From contig NZ_CP021912.1 of NCBI RefSeq assembly GCF_003264115.1, positions 1,409,001-1,473,000 of the forward strand: a stretch of DNA of 64,000 nucleotides, in the 5' to 3' direction. The notes under the pieces were generated by a model. It was not told the origin of the DNA. It made no database searches and was given only the letters and a program-made list of their open reading frames with translations. The position numbers and the translations under genes are program-made. Origin of the DNA: Erythrobacter sp. KY5 (GTDB lineage Bacteria; Pseudomonadota; Alphaproteobacteria; Sphingomonadales; Sphingomonadaceae). Positions 34,827-43,070 of the stretch are shown here, in pieces (within the stretch, counting starts at the first letter, position 1; each line of letters begins with the position of its first letter).

Positions 34827-35794
34827 AGTGGGTGCTGCGGATTGTCGGCGTCCTCGCCGCTTTATTGCTTGTCGTCTTCCTGATCTTCCGAACGCCTGAC
34901 ACCGACGCAGAAGAGATGCGCGCAAAGTATGGCGGCGCACCGTCGCAATTTGTCGAGATTGAAGACGGCGTGACCGTCCATCTTCGCGACGAAGGGCCGC
35001 GAGACGGCCTTCCCATTATTCTCCTGCACGGTTCCAATGCGGATCTTCACACCTGGGAGCCTTGGGTAGAAGGGCTTGCCGACACTTACCGCGTCATCCG
35101 TTTCGATCAGGTCGGGCACGGTTTGACCGGTCCAGATCCGGCGGATGATTACAGCCGCGCAAACTACGCCGAAGACATCCGCGAAGTGGCAGACGCGCTC
35201 GGCCTCGATCGGTTTGTCATCGGTGGCAATTCCATGGGCGGCAAGCACACGATGGCGTTCGCCTCGGCCTATCCTGAGCGCGTAATGGGCATGGTGCTCG
35301 TCGATGCGGGCGGCATCCCGATGAACCAGATCGAGGTTCAGGAAGAAGACGATGACAGCGGCAATATCGGGTTCGCGATTGCAAGGATGCCTGGCATCAA
35401 CAAGATCGCCGAACAGATAACCCCGCGCAGCCTGATTGCCCAAAGCCTTGCGCAATCGGTGTCGGTCAAAGAGATCGTGACCGATGAAATGGTGGATCGG
35501 TATTGGGAACTGCTTCGTTACCCCGGCAACCGCGCAGCGACCATGGCGCGGTTCAGCACGGATTATGAGCCGCTCACCAAAAGCGAGATCGCCGAGCTGG
35601 ACATGCCAGCACTGATCCTTTGGGGAGAAGAGGATCGCTTGATCCCTGTGAGCGCAGGGCGCTGGCTCGATGAAACGCTGCCCCAAAGTGAGCTCATTAT
35701 CTATCAAAGTATCGGTCATCTCCCTCAGGAAGAGATCGTCGGACCATCACTCGCCGATCTTCGCAAATGGCTGGGAACACTTGAGCAAGGCTGA
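34823..35794 (+). CDS. Membrane-anchored alpha/beta hydrolase
   Basis: 323 aa. An N-terminal hydrophobic helix (VLRIVGVLAALLLVVFLIF) anchors or exports it. Alpha/beta hydrolase motifs: ILLHGSNADLHTW, RFDQVGHGLTG, the nucleophile GNSMGG, the acid in WGEEDRLIP and SIGHLPQEE for His. The start is a TTG at 34823 overlapping the cytochrome stop (TTGA), with GGAG 8 nt upstream. Fourth gene of the TPR/beta-helix/cytochrome operon. Resembles haloalkane-dehalogenase/epoxide-hydrolase-like enzymes in overall form, but the substrate is open. Confidence 0.87.
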   Translation: MKWVLRIVGVLAALLLVVFLIFRTPDTDAEEMRAKYGGAPSQFVEIEDGVTVHLRDEGPRDGLPIILLHGSNADLHTWEPWVEGLADTYRVIRFDQVGHGLTGPDPADDYSRANYAEDIREVADALGLDRFVIGGNSMGGKHTMAFASAYPERVMGMVLVDAGGIPMNQIEVQEEDDDSGNIGFAIARMPGINKIAEQITPRSLIAQSLAQSVSVKEIVTDEMVDRYWELLRYPGNRAATMARFSTDYEPLTKSEIAELDMPALILWGEEDRLIPVSAGRWLDETLPQSELIIYQSIGHLPQEEIVGPSLADLRKWLGTLEQG

Positions 35795-35910
35795 CCGTTG
35801 AGACGGTGTTAGCCATCTAACCGGCTAATTCATCTAAGCAATCCACGCCCTATGGACGGATAGCGCGCTTGGTGGCTACATCGTTGTGCGGCGCAGTATG
35901 GATTCGAGGA

Positions 35911-36621
35911 ATGGCTTTGCGAAAATTGGGACTGATCGGCGGCATGAGCTGGGTGTCGACCGGAATTTATTACGACCGGATCAACCGGATCGTGCAACGC
36001 CGCGCAGCTCCCATGGCTTCCGCTCCGATGCTGATCGAAAGCCTTGATTTCTGCCAGCTTTACGCGCTTCGCGAAGAAAAAGACTGGAAGCGCGCAAGCG
36101 GGATTCTTTCGGAAAGCGCCAAACGGCTCGAAGGCGCAGGCGCTGAAGCGCTCATCATCGGGGCAAACTCGATGCACAAGCTTTACGATGAAGTGTCGTC
36201 CAACGTCGGGATACCGATCCTCCATATAGCAGATTACGTGGGCAAGGCGCTGAAGCGCGAGGGGCACAAAACCGCTGCCCTGATCGGCACTCGCAACGTC
36301 ATGACCGAGAGTTTTTATCGCAAGCGGCTCGTCGCGCACGGCATCGACCTGCTTCCGCCCAACATGGTCAACGTCGAAACGCTTGACCGGATCATTTACG
36401 ATGAGCTGATGGTTGGCAAGGTAACGCGCGATGCGCAGCGCGCGATGAAGACAATCATCACGAACAAGGCTCAAGAAGGGGCGGACTCGATTGTTCTGGC
36501 CTGTACGGAACTCGACCTTGTCGTCGATGTCGATGCCAATGTTCTGCCGGTTTTTGATTCAACCAGAATTCACTGCGAAGCGGCAGCGGACTGGATCCTT
36601 GAACAGGAATTGGTGAATTAG
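35911..36621 (+). CDS. Aspartate/glutamate racemase family protein
   Basis: 236 aa. N-terminal KLGLIGGMSWVST and the two pseudo-symmetric catalytic loops are visible. The second is VLACTEL with C198. The first reads GANSMH with Ala85 where aspartate racemases have Cys, so only one of the two catalytic thiols remains. E. coli YgeA also has a non-Cys residue here and is a broad amino-acid racemase, so activity is still possible. I set the start at 35911 (GAGG before ATG) because the 14 codons upstream add nothing conserved. Confidence 0.85.
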   Translation: MALRKLGLIGGMSWVSTGIYYDRINRIVQRRAAPMASAPMLIESLDFCQLYALREEKDWKRASGILSESAKRLEGAGAEALIIGANSMHKLYDEVSSNVGIPILHIADYVGKALKREGHKTAALIGTRNVMTESFYRKRLVAHGIDLLPPNMVNVETLDRIIYDELMVGKVTRDAQRAMKTIITNKAQEGADSIVLACTELDLVVDVDANVLPVFDSTRIHCEAAADWILEQELVN

Positions 36622-36666
36622 TCTGCAACTCGACCCTTCCACGAAACGCTTGGCCGCATAGCAGCA

Positions 36667-36839
36667 TTGCATGGGGTGCAACGTGGGCGCGCTCGCTATA
36701 CCTGCGGCGAGGAATTTGTCATCGAAAAGTAACAGGCAGATTCCGGGTCTTCGGGTCGCTCCGAATGACCCAAGAGCTTTAGGGCTCTTGGGGCCGCCTA
36801 CCACCCCCCCATTGCACCCGGTGGGCGGTCCCTTTTTTT
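36667..36839 (+). ncRNA. Candidate structured small RNA or structured 3' UTR
   Basis: Consecutive hairpins can be drawn: 36667-36681 (TTGCA/TGCAA), 36692-36711 (CTCGC/GCGAG), 36745-36771 (10-bp stem with one bulge: GGGTC+TTCGG paired with CCGAA+GACCC), 36772-36789 (AAGAGC/GCTCTT) and the terminator. In addition GGGTGCAA (36674-36681) is the exact complement of TTGCACCC (36812-36819), which could close the whole structure or compete with the first hairpin. I recognise no known family. It may simply be the 3' UTR of the racemase gene. Confidence 0.35.
36790..36839 (+). terminator. Strong intrinsic terminator with T7 tail
   Basis: GGGGCCGC...CCACC (36790-36805) pairs with GGTGG GCGGTCCC (36820-36832), leaving a 3-nt bulge and a 14-nt loop, followed by seven T residues (36833-36839). 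It ends transcription from the racemase side or from the candidate RNA. Confidence 0.85.
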
Positions 36840-36955
36840 CCGGACTTGTGCACAACCGCGCCTTCCCACACCTTGGCTTTGGCCCTGTCCACGGCATTCA
36901 TGGGAGGTTGCCGTTCTGTTCCCGTTGAGCGCGTGGCATCGGTGACCTAAGCGAT

Positions 36956-38149
36956 ATGCCCGTGACCACACGTGCTCCCTACTCCGCTGACCCCTTTGCC
37001 CATGGCGGGCGCGAGTTCGCTTCGCAGGGTACCCCTTCGCCGCTTGACGTCGGTGGAGAGACGCGCGGGCCGCGCACCGATTTTCAGCGCGACCGCGATC
37101 GTATCATTCACTCAATGAGTTTTCGTCGGCTCAAGTCCAAGACGCAGGTGTTCATTGCCCCTGATGGCGATCATTACCGCACACGACTGACCCATTCGAT
37201 AGAAGTCGCGCAGATTGGACGGGTGCTGGCGCGCGCTCTTGGCGTTGATGAAGATCTGACTGAGGCGCTGTGTCTCGCTCATGATCTGGGGCATCCGCCT
37301 TTTGGTCACGCGGGCGAGGCGGCCTTGTCTGAAGCGATGGCGCGACATGGCGGATTTTGCCACAATGCCCAGGCCTTGCGCACGGTCATGCGGATCGAAT
37401 CCCCATATCCCGGCCATGATGGATTGAACCTGACCTGGGACCTGCTCGAAGGGCTTGCCAAGCATAATGGCCCGGTCGCGGCGCCCAATTGGGCACTTGC
37501 ACAGCTGGACGAAGCCTTCCCGCTCAACCTTGGCACCTGGCCCTCGCTCGAAGCGCAAATCGCGGCGATTTCGGACGACATAGCTTATGACAATCACGAC
37601 ATCGACGATGGTTTGCGCGCAGGCTTCCTAAGCCTTGATGACCTGATGGAACTGGAATTCCTCGCAGACCAGTGGCGCTCGGTCGAAAAACGCTTTCCCA
37701 ATGCCCCGCGTGAGCGCCTGCTGCGAGAACTCATCCGCGATCAGATCGGCCTGATGGTGAACGACGTGCTCGAAAACACGAAAGAGCAGGTGAAGGGCAT
37801 CGGTTCGGTAGACGAGGTGCGGGATGCAGGGCGACAACTGGCGGGCTTCTCGCCGGATATGGAACACAACGAACGGGCGCTCAAATCCTTCATGTATGAA
37901 AAGCTTTATTACCACCCGGAACAGGTCAGCGCCGCTGAGCGGGCAAGGGACGTCATCGCGCGGCTCTTTGCTGCATATTCTCAGGACCCGCGCCTCATGC
38001 CCGAGGAATGGCAAGCTCGCCTGCCGGAGACTGAGCCGGGTCGTAGCCGCACGATCGCCGACTTTATCGCCGGGATGAGCGACCGTTTCGCCATTCGCGC
38101 ATGTGAAGCGATTTACGGCGAGCAGCCGCAGGGGCTCGTCAATGTCTGA
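36956..38149 (+). CDS. dgt: Deoxyguanosinetriphosphate triphosphohydrolase-like protein
   Basis: 397 aa HD-domain dNTPase that would hydrolyse dGTP (and perhaps other dNTPs) to the deoxynucleoside and triphosphate. Motifs: RDFQRDR-type start region, FRRLKSKTQVF, RTRLTHSIEVAQIGR, AHDLGHPPFGHAGE (HD), and AAISDDIAYDNHDIDDG with a further metal-binding Asp. The length fits the shorter, clade-2 dGTPase-like enzymes. 27 bp before an NAD(P)-binding protein gene on the same strand. Confidence 0.92.
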   Translation: MPVTTRAPYSADPFAHGGREFASQGTPSPLDVGGETRGPRTDFQRDRDRIIHSMSFRRLKSKTQVFIAPDGDHYRTRLTHSIEVAQIGRVLARALGVDEDLTEALCLAHDLGHPPFGHAGEAALSEAMARHGGFCHNAQALRTVMRIESPYPGHDGLNLTWDLLEGLAKHNGPVAAPNWALAQLDEAFPLNLGTWPSLEAQIAAISDDIAYDNHDIDDGLRAGFLSLDDLMELEFLADQWRSVEKRFPNAPRERLLRELIRDQIGLMVNDVLENTKEQVKGIGSVDEVRDAGRQLAGFSPDMEHNERALKSFMYEKLYYHPEQVSAAERARDVIARLFAAYSQDPRLMPEEWQARLPETEPGRSRTIADFIAGMSDRFAIRACEAIYGEQPQGLVNV

Positions 38150-38176
38150 TCGCATCATCGTTGAGCGGAGCGCAGG

Positions 38177-38905
38177 ATGACCGAATACGGAGCGCACGAG
38201 AAGACGCCGGTTCGCATCGGCCTGGTCGGATCGACCGGCATGATCGGTCGGCGGCTTATCGAGATATCGAGCGCAGGAGACCAAGCTCGCATTGTGGGCA
38301 TCGCGCGGCGAGAAATGGAACTGCCCAAGGGCGCGCGGGTCGAGATGTTTATCGCCGATACCGAGAAATGGGGCGAAGTCCTTGAGGCTGTCCGGCCAAG
38401 AGCGCTGATCTGTGCACTCGGCACGACATGGAAGAAGGCAGGCCGCGACGAGGCCGCGTTTCGCGCTGTCGACCACAATCTCGTTCTGGCGACAGCACAT
38501 TCCGCCGTCGAAGCGGGCATTCCCAACATGGTGCTGATCAGCTCTGCTGGAGCCGATCCGCGCCAGAAAAATTTCTACCTCAAAGTGAAGGGCGAGGTTG
38601 AAGCCGAGGTGTCGAAGGTGGGCTTCAAGCGCCTCGATATATTGCGACCGGGGCTGCTGCGCGGCCAGCGAAAAGGCGATCTGAGGCCCGTTGAAGCGGT
38701 GGCGCGGTTCGCGAGCCCTGTGATCGATCCGCTGCTGCCGACGAAGTGGGAGATGTATCGCTCCATCTCATCAGATCTGGTTTGCGAAGCAGCGCTCGGC
38801 CTGGCGATGCGAAAGGCGGCGGGCCGCTTTACGCATGATAACGAGGCCATGAAACGAGCTGCGCGCGAATGGAGGGCAAAGGCCGAGGCGCCTCTGCCCG
38901 AATAA
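38177..38905 (+). CDS. NAD(P)-binding atypical SDR, HTATIP2/TIP30-like
   Basis: 242 aa. Rossmann motif LVGSTGMIGRRL near residue 17, then ALICALGTTWKKAGRDEAAFRAVDHN and LISSAGADPRQKNFYLKVKGEVE, where YxxxK-like chemistry of atypical SDRs lies. This arrangement recalls bacterial relatives of TIP30/HTATIP2. Function unknown; it probably senses or uses NADPH. Follows dgt after 27 bp. Confidence 0.85.
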   Translation: MTEYGAHEKTPVRIGLVGSTGMIGRRLIEISSAGDQARIVGIARREMELPKGARVEMFIADTEKWGEVLEAVRPRALICALGTTWKKAGRDEAAFRAVDHNLVLATAHSAVEAGIPNMVLISSAGADPRQKNFYLKVKGEVEAEVSKVGFKRLDILRPGLLRGQRKGDLRPVEAVARFASPVIDPLLPTKWEMYRSISSDLVCEAALGLAMRKAAGRFTHDNEAMKRAAREWRAKAEAPLPE

Positions 38906-38928
38906 CGGGTCTGGATAGGGGTACGATC

Positions 38929-39372
38929 ATGGACTGGGGGACGGTATTTAACGGCGCCAATTTGATGGCGATGCTTGCTTGGGCTGCGCTGATTCTTCTG
39001 CCGCGATGGCCCGCTTTGCTGTCGGCGCTATTGTATCTTGGCGTGGGCGCGCTTTGCCTGCTTTATGCTGGAATTCTCGTAAGCCTGCTGACCGGTCTTT
39101 CGGCAGGAAGCGATGGCGGCAGCTTTACCAGTATCGAAGGGGTGCGCACCCTGTTCGGAAGCGATGCAGGGTTGACGCTGGGATGGGTGCATTACCTGGC
39201 TTTCGACCTGTTCGTCGGCCTCTGGATCGCGCGGGATGGCGACGCAAAAGGCATCTCGCGCATCCTTCAGGCCCCGGTTCTGCTCGCAACATTCCTGTGC
39301 GGCCCTGTCGGCCTGCTCGTTTGGCTGATCGCGCGCGAGCCCGCTGCACGCAAGCAGGGGCGGCCAGCCTGA
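38929..39372 (+). CDS. ABA4-like membrane protein (DUF4281)
   Basis: 147 aa, four membrane helices. The segment SFTSIEGVRTLFGSDAG with GWVHYLAFDLFVGLWIARD and the late LATFLCGPVGLLVWLI is the ABA4 signature. In plants ABA4 is needed for neoxanthin formation; bacterial members are uncharacterised. I chose the ATG at 38929; the longer frame overlaps the upstream gene. Erythrobacter-type bacteria are carotenoid-rich, so a pigment-linked role is conceivable, as inference only. Confidence 0.82.
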   Translation: MDWGTVFNGANLMAMLAWAALILLPRWPALLSALLYLGVGALCLLYAGILVSLLTGLSAGSDGGSFTSIEGVRTLFGSDAGLTLGWVHYLAFDLFVGLWIARDGDAKGISRILQAPVLLATFLCGPVGLLVWLIAREPAARKQGRPA

Positions 39373-39464
39373 ACCTGCCGACACCATCAAAAAGTTGGAC
39401 GCGGCGCCATTATCTTGGCTAACCCTACGGCAAGCGAAGAATCCGGGATTAGAGAGGGTAGCAT

Positions 39465-41027
39465 ATGGCGAGCGAGGCCGATCACGACATGTTGAGTTTC
39501 GACGATTTCCTGAGCTTTTGGAGCAAAGAGCGTCCTGACGGCATTGCTCTGGAAATGGGGGGCCGCGCCACGACCTATGGGGAAGCGGATCACCAGACCC
39601 GGCAGCTGATCGCGTGCTTTCAAAGCCACGGCGTCGGGCATGGTGACCGGATCGCCTGGCTGGGCAAGAACTCGGACCGTTACTTCATGCTTCTCTATGC
39701 TGCGGCACGTGTGGGCGTCGTGATGGCTCCGATCGGCTGGCGACTTGCCCCGCCTGAAATTGCTTACATCCTAGGCGACACCGGCACTAAGGTTCTGTTC
39801 GTTGAAGAGGCCTTCATCGACACGGCAAGCCAAGTGACCGGCTCGATGGAAAATGCCCCCAAAGTGGTGGAAGTCGAAACCGCCTTTCGGCAAGCTCTCG
39901 AAATGGAGCCTGCCAGCTATGAACCCGCGCATGGCGATGATCCGGTGCTCCAGCTCTACACATCAGGCACCACGGGCAACCCCAAGGGTGTGGGACTTTC
40001 GAACAAGAACCTGTTCTCGCTGCGCAAGCCCAGCCTCGATGAGCAGGCTCCGTGGCACAAATACGAAGAGGGCGACTGCATTCTCGCCGCCATGCCCTGC
40101 GCGCATATTGGCGGGACCGGGCTTTCGGCCATTGCTGTTGCCAACGGCATTCGGGGGCACATCCTGCCCGAATTCACACCCGACGGGGTACTCAGCGCGA
40201 TCCAGAACGGCGCGACGCACATGTTCCTCGTGCCTGCTGCGATCCAGTTCGTGATTCAGCATCCTATGGCCAAGGAAACCGACTTTTCGAACTTGCGCTA
40301 CCTCATGTATGGCGCGGCGCCCATGCCGCTTGAATTGCTGAAGGCAGCGGTGGGGACGATGCCTGGAACAGGCTTCCTCCAGGTTTACGGCATGACCGAG
40401 ACGACCGGGACGGTGACCATGCTCCCGCCAGACGATCACTCGCTCGAAGGCAACGAACGCATGCGTTCGGCGGGCAAGGCGGTTCCGGGGGTGAAAATCG
40501 AGATCCGCGGAGAGGACAACACGGAAGTGCCGATTGGCGAGATTGGCGAAATCTGCATCCTGTCGCCTTCGAACACCGCGGGGTACTGGAAGCTTCCCGA
40601 GGCCACTGCCAACACGATCGACGCCGATGGCTGGCTGCACACGGGCGATGCGGGGATCATGGACGCGGACGGCTATGTCTATATTCAGGACCGCATCAAG
40701 GACATGATCATTTCGGGCGGTGAGAATGTTTATCCCGCAGAGGTTGAGAACGCCATCTTCGGGCACCCTGCGATTGCCGAGGTCGCCGTGATCGGCATCC
40801 CGTCGGAGCGCTGGGGCGAAGAGGTGAAAGCGTGCTGCGTCCCGAAGCCGGGCATGGAGATCGAGGAAGGCGACGTGCTGGCCTATGCACGCGAACGGAT
40901 CGCCCCTTTCAAGGTGCCCAAGAGCATCGACATCATCGCGGAAATGCCGCGCAACGCTTCTGGCAAGATCCTGCGCCGACAGTTGCGTGCGCCCTATTGG
41001 GAAGGGCAGGACCGACAGGTTTCCTGA
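39465..41027 (+). CDS. Fatty-acid/acyl-CoA ligase (AMP-binding family)
   Basis: 520 aa, full length. Adenylate-forming motifs: P-loop LYTSGTTGNPKGVG, LRYLMYGAAPMP, QVYGMTETTG, WLHTGDAGIMDADGYVYIQDRIKDMIISGGENVYPAEVE and the C-terminal lysine in ASGKILRRQLR. It would activate a carboxylic acid through an acyl-AMP and load CoA; chain length cannot be judged. A DUF938 methyltransferase gene follows by 16 bp. Confidence 0.92.
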   Translation: MASEADHDMLSFDDFLSFWSKERPDGIALEMGGRATTYGEADHQTRQLIACFQSHGVGHGDRIAWLGKNSDRYFMLLYAAARVGVVMAPIGWRLAPPEIAYILGDTGTKVLFVEEAFIDTASQVTGSMENAPKVVEVETAFRQALEMEPASYEPAHGDDPVLQLYTSGTTGNPKGVGLSNKNLFSLRKPSLDEQAPWHKYEEGDCILAAMPCAHIGGTGLSAIAVANGIRGHILPEFTPDGVLSAIQNGATHMFLVPAAIQFVIQHPMAKETDFSNLRYLMYGAAPMPLELLKAAVGTMPGTGFLQVYGMTETTGTVTMLPPDDHSLEGNERMRSAGKAVPGVKIEIRGEDNTEVPIGEIGEICILSPSNTAGYWKLPEATANTIDADGWLHTGDAGIMDADGYVYIQDRIKDMIISGGENVYPAEVENAIFGHPAIAEVAVIGIPSERWGEEVKACCVPKPGMEIEEGDVLAYARERIAPFKVPKSIDIIAEMPRNASGKILRRQLRAPYWEGQDRQVS

Positions 41028-41043
41028 CAAACTTGACTCGCCG

Positions 41044-41643
41044 ATGAAGAAGCACGCGCCCGCCACCTTGCGCAATCGCGAAGCCATTGCGAAAATACTG
41101 GCAACTGAGTTGCCCGAAAGCGGGCGTGTGCTTGAGATCGCCAGTGGTTCAGGTGAGCACGCCGCTTTCTTTGCGGAGCGTTTTCCCGCGATACACTGGC
41201 AACCGAGCGACTGTGACCGTGACGCCATCGCCTCGATCCTTGCCCATCGCATCGATTACGAGGGTGCCAATCTGAGCATGCCGATGGTGCTCGATACGCA
41301 AAGTCCGGGCCCGTGGGAGGTGATGGGCGTTGATGCAATTGTGTGCATCAACATGGTCCACATCGCGCCTTGGGAGGCGACCAAGGGGCTGTTCAGGGGC
41401 GCTGCCCAATTGCTGGGCGGCAAGAATCTGCCGCTGATCCTTTACGGCCCATATTTTGAGCAAGGTGTTGAAGCGGCGCCGTCTAACATTGCCTTTGACG
41501 AAAGCCTGCGCGCCCGAAACAGCGAGTGGGGCATTCGTACTGCCGAAGATTTGGGCAGGCTCGCCAGCGAACATGGCTTCGCCCGCACTGCACGTTACGA
41601 AATGCCTGCCAACAATCTGACGCTGGTTTTCCGCAGCGCCTGA
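41044..41643 (+). CDS. DUF938 family SAM-dependent methyltransferase-like protein
   Basis: 199 aa. SAM-binding motif I is VLEIASGSGEHAAFFA, followed by PSDCDRD, and the family-specific INMVHIAPWEATKGLFRGAAQLL and LILYGPYFEQG. The substrate is unknown. Start at 41044, 16 bp after the ligase stop and probably in the same transcript. The 3' end converges on the entericidin-type genes. Confidence 0.87.
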   Translation: MKKHAPATLRNREAIAKILATELPESGRVLEIASGSGEHAAFFAERFPAIHWQPSDCDRDAIASILAHRIDYEGANLSMPMVLDTQSPGPWEVMGVDAIVCINMVHIAPWEATKGLFRGAAQLLGGKNLPLILYGPYFEQGVEAAPSNIAFDESLRARNSEWGIRTAEDLGRLASEHGFARTARYEMPANNLTLVFRSA

Positions 41644-41652
41644 AGCCAGAGC

Positions 41653-41781
41653 TCAGGTTTCGTCGTCGACCGCGTCGGCAACCGATTTCAAGTCATCGCC
41701 CATGCCGCGAACGGTATTGCAGGCCGCGGTTGCGGTGAGCATTGCGCCAAGCGCGACGGCGGTGAGGATCTTGCGTTTCAT
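41653..41781 (-). CDS. Entericidin A/B family lipoprotein (second copy)
   Basis: 42 aa. Lipoprotein signal (MKRKILTAVALGAMLTATAAC) with lipobox TAAC, followed by NTVRGMGDDLKSVADAVDDET, the short amphipathic tail of entericidins. AAAGGAG precedes the ATG at 41781. Nearly a duplicate of the gene 110 bp upstream. In E. coli the EcnA/EcnB pair act as antidote and toxin peptides; most alphaproteobacterial members have unknown roles in the envelope. Confidence 0.85.
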   Translation of the reverse strand: MKRKILTAVALGAMLTATAACNTVRGMGDDLKSVADAVDDET

Positions 41782-41839
41782 GGGGTTAGGGCTCCTTTGC
41801 GATGATCTGATAATCGCTGTAGCCTGTACCGGGCACAAC

Positions 41840-41875
41840 AAAAAAGGGCTCACCTGCGATAGGTGAGCCCTTTTT
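41840..41875 (-). terminator. Bidirectional terminator between the two entericidin-like genes
   Basis: GGGCTCACC (41846-41854) pairs perfectly with GGTGAGCCC (41862-41870) around a 7-nt loop, flanked by A-run and T-run. It ends the upstream minus-strand copy and lies just before the promoter region of the downstream copy, so the two genes can be expressed separately. Confidence 0.88.
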
Positions 41876-41894
41876 GCTTCGAGTGGGGGACTGC

Positions 41895-42023
41895 TCAGGT
41901 TTCTTCGTCAACCGCATTTGCTGCTGACTGAAGGTCTTCGCCAGCGCCGCGAACGGTGTTGCAAGCGGCAGCGCCGAGTGTCATCGCGCCAAGGGCGACT
42001 GCGAGAATTGTCTTGCGGATCAT
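41895..42023 (-). CDS. Entericidin A/B family lipoprotein (first copy)
   Basis: 42 aa: MIRKTILAVALGAMTLGAAAC with lipobox AAAC, then NTVRGAGEDLQSAANAVDEET. About three quarters of the residues match the neighbouring copy. AAGGAG lies upstream of the ATG at 42023. A strong terminator follows immediately. Predicted inner or outer membrane lipopeptide; a toxin/antidote or stress function is possible by family analogy. Confidence 0.85.
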   Translation of the reverse strand: MIRKTILAVALGAMTLGAAACNTVRGAGEDLQSAANAVDEET

Positions 42024-42076
42024 GGGGTTCTCCTTCGGGGGTTGGTGATCACCAAACCTCAACAAACCAGCATGCG

Positions 42077-43006
42077 CTAAAGTTCCATTGTTTCGATGCG
42101 ACGCGCTTTTGCTGCGGCCAGCTGCTTCTCGCGCCATGCAATAAGAAGCCCTGCGGCGACGATCAGCGGGGCGCCGAGCCACAGGGTTGTAGGCGGAGTT
42201 CTTTCAAAGATGCTCCACCCGTACCAGGTCGCCCAGAGAAGCGAGGTGTAGTCCATGAGGAGAATCACTCCCGCCGAACCGAAGCGCAGCGAGGACGTAA
42301 GCAAAATCTGCGCGAGCGCACCGCACAAAGCCATCGCGATGATGAGCCCCCACGTATCGGCATCATGCGGACCGATCACAAAGGGCAGGGCAAGCGCCAT
42401 CAACGGCGTAGTGAACGCCGTGAACCAGAACACGATGCTCCATGGGGCTTCGGTTTTGTTCAAATCCTGGATCTGAAAGCTGATGACCGCCACCAGTGCG
42501 GCTGCAACCAACGCAACGCCAGCGCCAATCAGGCTGATGGGCGTTTCCGAACCAAGGCCAAATGCCGGCTGGGTCAGAACCACGACTCCTGCAAAACCAA
42601 GTGCGACCGCGCCCCAGCGATACCGCCCGACTTTCTCCTTGAAGAGCAGCACCGAAAGCAAGACCGCGAAAAAAGGCGCGGTAAAGCTTAGAGCGGTCGC
42701 CTCCGCAAGCGGCAGGAGCATGACCGCGCCGTAGACGAAAAACATGCCGACAATGCCAAAGACTGCGCGCCTCGCATGGGCTCCCAATCGCTTCGTCTTG
42801 ATATCGGCAAGTCGACCCATCGCTGCGAGAAGAACCGCGACGCACACCAGCGTGATGGCCTGGCGCCAGAAGATGAGTTCGGTCAGTTCAACGCCGCGCT
42901 CACCGGCCACTTTGACCAGCATCGACATGGTCGCAAGCGTTCCGGCGGTGGCCAGTCGCAGGCTGAGCGCCAGATAAGGGCGAGGGCGTGCAACCGAGCC
43001 ATCCAT
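42077..43006 (-). CDS. DMT superfamily transporter (EamA-type, ten helices)
   Basis: 309 aa with two EamA repeats of five helices each. The first includes LFVYGAVMLLPLAEATALSFTAPFFAVLLSVLLFKEKVGRYRW, the typical end of an EamA domain; the second ends LLWATWYGWSIFERTPPTTLWLGAPLIVAAGLLIAWRE. Exporter of metabolites; substrate unknown. 53 bp upstream of the first entericidin-like gene on the same strand. Confidence 0.88.
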   Translation of the reverse strand: MDGSVARPRPYLALSLRLATAGTLATMSMLVKVAGERGVELTELIFWRQAITLVCVAVLLAAMGRLADIKTKRLGAHARRAVFGIVGMFFVYGAVMLLPLAEATALSFTAPFFAVLLSVLLFKEKVGRYRWGAVALGFAGVVVLTQPAFGLGSETPISLIGAGVALVAAALVAVISFQIQDLNKTEAPWSIVFWFTAFTTPLMALALPFVIGPHDADTWGLIIAMALCGALAQILLTSSLRFGSAGVILLMDYTSLLWATWYGWSIFERTPPTTLWLGAPLIVAAGLLIAWREKQLAAAKARRIETMEL

Positions 43007-43070
43007 GGCGCACGCTTTATAAGCATGCCGGGATTGCGCAATGGTCAGCGTTGCCTAAATCGTCGCCACC

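Larger units (their letters stand above)
36622..36955. other. Hairpin-rich intergenic interval upstream of dgt
   Basis: No credible protein gene. It contains a series of small hairpins ending in a strong terminator with T7 (see the candidate RNA), then about 115 bp that should hold the dgt promoter and leader. Confidence 0.5.

Noticed and set aside
36667..36839. Possible 6S, SRP or tmRNA gene
   Set aside because: The conserved SRP loop (GGAAGCAGCC-like), tmRNA ends and tag, and the 6S closing stem are not seen. I kept it only as an unclassified candidate RNA.
36559..36928. 85- and 112-codon frames through the hairpin region upstream of dgt
   Set aside because: Both pass through the terminator and hairpins, and neither has a recognisable domain.
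39963..41252. 429-codon minus-strand frame across the acyl-CoA ligase
   Set aside because: Antisense shadow of a confidently identified gene; runs into the DUF938 gene.
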